Source: Sweltsa coloradensis (lineage: Eukaryota > Arthropoda > Insecta > Plecoptera > Chloroperlidae). Taken from it: 64,000 nucleotides of DNA. The notes beneath the pieces are model-generated. The model had not been told where the DNA came from, ran no database searches, and saw only the letters and a list, made by a program, of their open reading frames with translations. The first letter of the stretch is position 1. Each line of letters begins with the position of its first letter. The stretch lies in the NCBI GenBank assembly GCA_024449915.1, contig JAMZAV010000159.1, forward strand, positions 620,001-684,000, given 5' to 3'. Shown here one piece after another: positions 59,125 through 64,000 of this stretch. A program made the position numbers and the translations under genes.

Positions 59125-60100
59125 TATATACTATTCCAACATCTTTGCATTGTACTAATTCACGTCATGCCTTCTAAAGTGTATCTTTGTATCTTCACTG
59201 CCTCCTTCATTTTTAGCATCATTTTTCGAATTATTTTTTTGTTTTTTTGTTTTTTTGTCTTTAACGTCTTGACCGATTTAGCTGAAAATTTAAAAATAGG
59301 AGAGAATGGTGTACTTATTGACCCTGCAAATTTCATAACGATCAGAACATTTTTATTTTTTTATTTTTTTATTTTATTTTTTATTTTTTATAACCAACGA
59401 GCGGATTTTGTTCAAAAACTATACAGCAACCCGCCTAGGTGGTATGTACATGTGTGAAAAATTTCAGGTCGATCAGAGAAACGGTGCGACCTGTATCGAA
59501 GCAGTAACAGAAAAAAAAAAAAAAAACAGACATTCAAGCCATAAGAGTCAAGTGGAGACGCTCGCTTCGCTCGCTCAATTAAACATGTTTTGAAATGCAT
59601 ATAACGCAGTGTAGTCCTTCATCTGTGGCAATAGGGCCTACTATGGTAAACATAGCCAATTCGAAATTCGTGAAAATATTGCAAGGTTTAGGCCTACTCA
59701 ATCTACGAGCGGAATTTGGGGGTACCTTGACGTCCAACATTCGACTGACCTTGCATGGGCACACGGCATTTCACGGCCAGGCGAAAAACAAACAAAAAAT
59801 ATATTTTCAAAATCTAAAACATTGTCGTTAAAATAATTTCTAAACATTGGAAGTCTATTTTTCAGTTTATCATTTCTTGGAGGTTCAAATCGCAATGAAT
59901 CTTGCTGATTTTGTTAGCAGTTCTCAATAAACTCGTACCGGATGTCTGTTTAAAATTTCAGCGCAATCTGTTCAGCGATTCGGCTGATTTTCAACGTACA
60001 CACACACACACACACACACACGCACGCACGCAGAAAAACAATAAGGGCCGTTTAAGTCGAATGGAAATCACTACGTTCGCTACGCTCACTCGTTCAATGA
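59125..60100. repeat. Low-complexity, HINE-like satellite remnants and (CA)n
   Basis: T-rich runs (59226-59262, 59348-59392), an A16 run near 59511-59526 and a CA/CG dinucleotide tract at 59998-60030. AAATTTCAGGTCGATCAGAG (about 59459) and AAATTTCAGCGCAATCTG (about 59954) resemble the HINE monomer. GACGCTCGCTTCGCTCGC at 59558 and TACGTTCGCTACGCTCAC at 60072 resemble the inverse HINE end arrays. No gene is supported; the apparent frames are low complexity. Confidence 0.45.
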
Positions 60101-60763
60101 ATGTTGAAATTATAAGAGAGAAAAAGGATGCAGTTTTATTTTTAAACTGTATTAGCTGCTCGACCGGAATTTTTCTAAACGCCACTGTCTCTAAAACATT
60201 TAATTAAACGATGACTAATAATATTTCTTCCCCTTCATATTTTCAAAACTGCAATGATAGAAAGCTTGTCATTACTATAATTATTTTACTAGAACAATAA
60301 ACACGGATATGATGTTCTTTACATTATTCATAGGATATTATCCATGTATGCAATCACCTCTCTGTCCGTCCGTCCATCTGTCTCTGCGAGTGTCACGTTT
60401 CTTATGAAACGTGCATAACTTTAAAAGTTGTCATTCGTTTTTATTGAGATTGCCATTGAGAAATGATACAGTATGTTTTTGGTTACCCTAGGTGTCTGGT
60501 GCCGGGGATAGACGCACCGGTGGGGGGTTCTATTAGTATCTATGGCCGCCCAAAGCAGGTATGATGCTAACCCGGCACCTCCACCAAATCCAGGCAATTT
60601 TATTACCAACATCTATGCAAAGATTCGTGCCAACGCTTAGTTTTCACATGGTCTAAATAGTCAGTTTGAAATCTTCTTTTCACTTTTATACTTGAGGCTG
60701 TTTAATGTTTATTTACTTGTAAAATAAAGAGTAATAATATGGACTATAGTAGCAAGTAAACGA
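60101..60763. other. No gene seen
   Basis: AT-rich with short frames only, ending at the target duplication AGCAAGTAAACGA (60751-60763). Confidence 0.4.
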
Positions 60764-61147
60764 TTTTTTTTGGTTTATTTGGATTAAGGACGCGTCAACC
60801 GTTAGGTCATAATGCACCACTCTAGCCTAACGGGGGTGGGGAGGAGGAGCCCATGCTGGTCAGAACCAGCCACTGGTAAGGGGAGGAAGGGGGGAGGTTC
60901 TCACGTCGCGGTCGTCATCGTCTTTGTCATCGTTCGTTGTGTCATTGTCATCGTCGCCGGGGGGTCGTCAAGGGAAGGGGACAAGGTCCCCGACGACGAT
61001 TGCCAGAGCTCGCCTCTAGTTTCGGGGAGTAAGATACTCCGCTCTATAACTAGCTGATGTTTGCGAGGTGGACTTTTTCTCTTGAATCGCCTTTTACGAT
61101 TAGCAGAGCCATGCTCTGGGCCAATTCTACCCGGGCCCAGACGGGGG
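60764..61147 (-). mobile_element. SINE-like retroposon family B, complete copy with 13-bp TSD
   Basis: AGCAAGTAAACGA flanks both sides (60751-60763 and 61148-61160), a 13-bp target-site duplication. On the minus strand the 384-bp element starts CCCCGTCTGGGCCCGG, carries possible A box TGGCCCAGAGC and B box GCGATTCAAGA, a GAT/GAC-rich middle, and ends AAATAAACC plus a short A-run. TSD and A-tail show L1-type (target-primed) mobilisation. Apparent frames on either strand are not conserved as proteins. Other copies at 1370-1750 and 30342-30510. Confidence 0.75.
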
Positions 61148-61160
61148 AGCAAGTAAACGA

Positions 61161-61859
61161 AAATAAAAAACACACTGTTAGATCGCCTCTCCATTTATGA
61201 TGTCATATGGCAAGCGTTTAGGTACGCAATGTGTTGCGAAGTTGGAATATGTTTCAAGTATTACATTGTAAGAGAAAGATGGTACCTTTTTTAGTTTTTT
61301 AAATTGTAATTCTAGTTAGCGTGTAAAAATGTACATCATTTTTATGTATTTATGTATTACATTTTAAAAAACAAATTTCAATTTTATATTTTCGAACCAA
61401 CCGTAATCAATATTATGAATCGAGTGTCACGAGTTTTTATTTCACCTCATTTCTCGAAACATTCCCACAAATGCTTTTCTCCGGCCGGTTTCCCTGACAA
61501 ATCTGTTGGAATTTGTTGTGCTTCTATTAATCCTCCACTTTCATTAATCAACGTCCTTATGGGTAGTTTTTTGGTTCGCTTTCCTTGTCTTGTCTTTGTT
61601 GCTCTCAACATCGCCTAAAAACTCCTCCGGTCTGTCTTTGTTAGTTTTGATTCTGGTGTCCTTACTTCTGCCTCGGCGCTCACTTCTTATATGACTGCCA
61701 CTTGGGTTGTCACATCCAACTCCATGACAGAAGAATAAGATTACAACGAAATCAAATAATCGAAAACAAAACTTACTTCATGAGAATGAGAGCTGGAAGT
61801 TTAGGTTGGGGAACCCTTCTTTCCACGTGTCTCAACAATCGAGAAATTTAAACAAATAT
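61161..61859. other. No gene seen
   Basis: AT-rich; an 88-codon plus-strand frame at 61352-61618 has no recognised domain. Confidence 0.4.
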
Positions 61860-61929
61860 CGCGACGGGGATTTAACTGGGGTCTCCCGCTTGCAAGGCGA
61901 ACACCTTGTCTATTAGATGACCACCAATG
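61860..61929 (-). mobile_element. tRNA-Ala(TGC)-like SINE head
   Basis: On the minus strand: A-box-like TGGTGGTCATCTAATAG, anticodon arm TTCGC-CTTGCAA-GCGGG (anticodon TGC), and a damaged B box AGTTAAATCCC. Mispairs in both stems argue for a SINE or tRNA relic and against a functional tRNA. Confidence 0.45.
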
Positions 61930-62185
61930 CAGAAACCTTTACTCTAGACAGGTCAAATAACCCTAATCATTTTTATGTCCCACATTTTATTTGATTGCAA
62001 GGGATAAAACATTGCACTGTGATTAATTTGTGTTCGCAACATTATTGAAGTGCCTTAAATTTTAAAGTGCTTTGTTTTAATTATTGCGGAGTGTTTGTGA
62101 GTCATGTTCGTCGGCCGGTGCGGCGAGGGCAACGAGACTCTAAGTGAGGTTGATATTAATCGTGGGGACATAATTTCTCAACGAA

Positions 62186-62205
62186 CCCCCCCCCCCCCCC
62201 CCCCC
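62186..62205. repeat. C20 homopolymer
   Basis: Uninterrupted run of about 20 C, a likely site of length error. Confidence 0.9.
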
Positions 62206-62431
62206 TCCTCTCTTTCAGGTACGTTCAGCAAACTGCAGCGCTTCCGTACTACACGCCCTGACTAAACGAGACCTATGTTTTATACCTGCTTTCGAAATCA
62301 CTGTGTGTAGCGCTATTTACATGAAATGTAATACATTCATTATAAATTATTGTTAGCTATGTATCTTATTATAACCCAATGAACCCAATGAAAAGTCAAT
62401 TTCAAAATTTCTAATTCAGCATCACACCAAA

Positions 62432-62448
62432 TCGGGATCTGAACCCAG
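62432..62448 (-). mobile_element. B-box-like SINE relic
   Basis: Reverse-strand CTGGGTTCAGATCCCGA resembles a tRNA T-arm; the upstream part to about 62505 shows only a weak A box. Confidence 0.25.
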
Positions 62449-62769
62449 AATTTCTGTATTATAAGAAGGAATGCGATAATCTACACAGCGTCATTCCAAC
62501 CTCACAAAAGAACGTATGCATTTTTATGAATGTTAAATACACAGGTGTATTTTAAGTTAAATTTGTTGTGTAAACTACATACCGTGTATTATTCATAGGT
62601 TTAACACTGCTGAGAATATCAAACATAGGCCTAAATATAAACGAATATTCCGTGACGGTCCTCATTGCTATTTTAGGGGTAATCAAATAGACAATAGAAA
62701 TTTTAATGTTGAACATATTACTTTTGTGAATCCTTATTTCTTTTTAAACTTTTATAAATATGTAATGTA

Positions 62770-62832
62770 CATATATATATATATATATATACATATCCTA
62801 TGTCATAGGTTCGATCCCTGGTCGGGACACAT
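62770..62832 (+). mobile_element. (AT)n followed by a tRNA-like B-box end
   Basis: An AT dinucleotide run at 62770-62791 is followed by AGGTTCGATCCCTGGTCGGG (62808-62827), a good B box and T-arm 3' end. The 5' half of the tRNA-like unit is absent, so this is a truncated SINE. Confidence 0.4.
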
Positions 62833-64000
62833 CTTTTCGACTATTGCTCTTACTTCATACCCGCATCCTTACAGCAGGCTTACGCTGAAAGTATGTAATT
62901 TTATATACATAACGAATTTTTATTCGAAGTTCAAAATTAAACTTTTAATAAACGAAAATTAAAATGAAACTTCAGTACCGGTACTTCAGTGGGGTATATT
63001 ATAATATAATGAAAATACATCTTGAAAGCAATACTTTGAAAGTAGGTCAAGTAGCTTGGAGATATAATGCGATTTTTGTTCCCTCTTTCTTTTCTCTATG
63101 CAGTTATTGTTTTAATGTTGTACATCGATCGTGTTTTGTCAGCTCATATCTTGTATTTCGAAAAATAAGTATGAATTTCCCGGCATGTTTTTCGCTTTGT
63201 TTGTCTCCTGCAAGTTGAAAGCGCCCGTGGCGTCTCTAGCGGAAGGGAAGTGAACACACGCCGACAGGAAATGAAGGCGATCTGATCTGTCTGTCTTGTC
63301 ATCTTACTCACAAAACACGGATCTCTGTGGCTCTGTGGGTGGGGCGCTCTCAGCGGCCCTCCCTCGTGGCATGACCTTGTATCGGCCTCTTAGTCGTGAA
63401 ATAACCAATGCTCTTAACGCAATCATTCGGCAATCTCCCCGAGGATCCGAGGTGGAATGTTTTACGACGTCGGTTCTGTTATAAGTTTGATCGATAAATC
63501 GCGACAGAGAATTTTTTCGAAGACTTGTTCTGTAATTTAATTTGAAATGGTTGATTAAATTTCAACTCGGTTTCAATATATTGATTGAAACATATTTAAC
63601 GAATCAAAATTCCTAAACATTCTGTTGTTAGGAAGTGTAGAAGGGTAAATTCACGAGGAACTTTGAACTATCGGCTACGTTATTTCGTGTGTAGATAGAG
63701 GGGTGGACGTGGCTCACTCATGACTCATTAATCAATTCATGAAAGTTACGAGATGAGTCCGACTGAACTGATGGGTTTGTACAGTGAAGTGAACATAGTA
63801 TTCATTTGTTAAAATATGCAGAGATGAAACACAATTCCATAGAAATCGTGGATATAGATTGACTAATATCTTGGAAAACACAAACGTTTGATAGAAACAG
63901 GCTTAAGCTAATTATTGTCATGCGCTACGACACTTTTAATATTTAACCTTGTCTTACGTTGCGTGTCAGTAATCCAACATTCATTGTTAATTAAAGACCA
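62833..64000. other. No gene supported; GC-richer patch at 63215-63480
   Basis: The patch includes GTGGCTCTGTGGGTGGGG at 63326, like a tRNA A box, and a 62-codon frame at 63296-63484 with no domain. It could be a SINE head or a CpG-rich regulatory patch. The last 500 bp are AT-rich. Confidence 0.3.

Noticed and set aside
59011..59457. 148-codon plus-strand frame
   Set aside because: Begins inside the inverted-repeat element and continues through T-rich low-complexity sequence.

Overview
The window is an AT-rich, repeat-dense, intron-rich animal genomic segment. The one confidently recognised host gene is a Shaw-type (Kv3) voltage-gated potassium channel on the minus strand. Its protein is closest in character to protostome Shaw, and the tandem-monomer repeat family resembles the 'pearl' type known from bivalves. 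A lophotrochozoan, probably a mollusc, is therefore my best guess, by inference only.

Layout of the gene (minus strand, read right to left): an exon at 25202-25008 carries the linker between T1 and S1. A 964-bp exon at 17858-16895 carries S1-S6, the pore and the Pro/Gly-rich start of the C-terminus. Downstream lies a series of candidate C-terminal exons (16519-16353, 14978-14890, 10480-10305) that can each be read in the same splice phase and each end in a stop. An AATAAA at 10176-10171 would serve the last of them. I do not find the T1-domain exon, so it is probably beyond base 64000. In that case most of 25-64 kb is its intron.

The rest is mostly mobile DNA: (i) at least five copies or tails of a Helentron-like (HINE/pearl-like) element with internal ~160-bp monomers (598-1213, 5798-6703, 27969-28762, 28890-30125, tails near 37600 and 58240); (ii) two SINE-like families, A (49750-50218 and a split copy at 28763-30341) and B (1370-1750, 30342-30510, and 60764-61147 with a 13-bp target duplication); (iii) a CR1/Jockey-like LINE reverse transcriptase at 40060-44909, split by a 2.07-kb insertion that contains a 153-bp-arm hairpin; (iv) a ~376-bp MITE present twice, one copy interrupted by a decayed 1930-bp THAP-domain element with TTAA duplications (Kolobok-like); (v) a ~750-bp inverted-terminal-repeat element present twice in opposite orientations (18166-18914 and 58369-59124); (vi) smaller TA-flanked MITEs.

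Two local tandem duplications (20.8-21.7 kb and 37.0-38.2 kb) differ mainly by single-base indels and may be assembly artefacts. Two CpG-richer, promoter-like islands (39.24-39.51 kb and 21.7-22.1 kb) and a CRE/ETS/YY1-like cluster at 39.93 kb are the main non-repeat regulatory candidates. Exon boundaries were read by eye from splice consensus and phase. No similarity search was possible.
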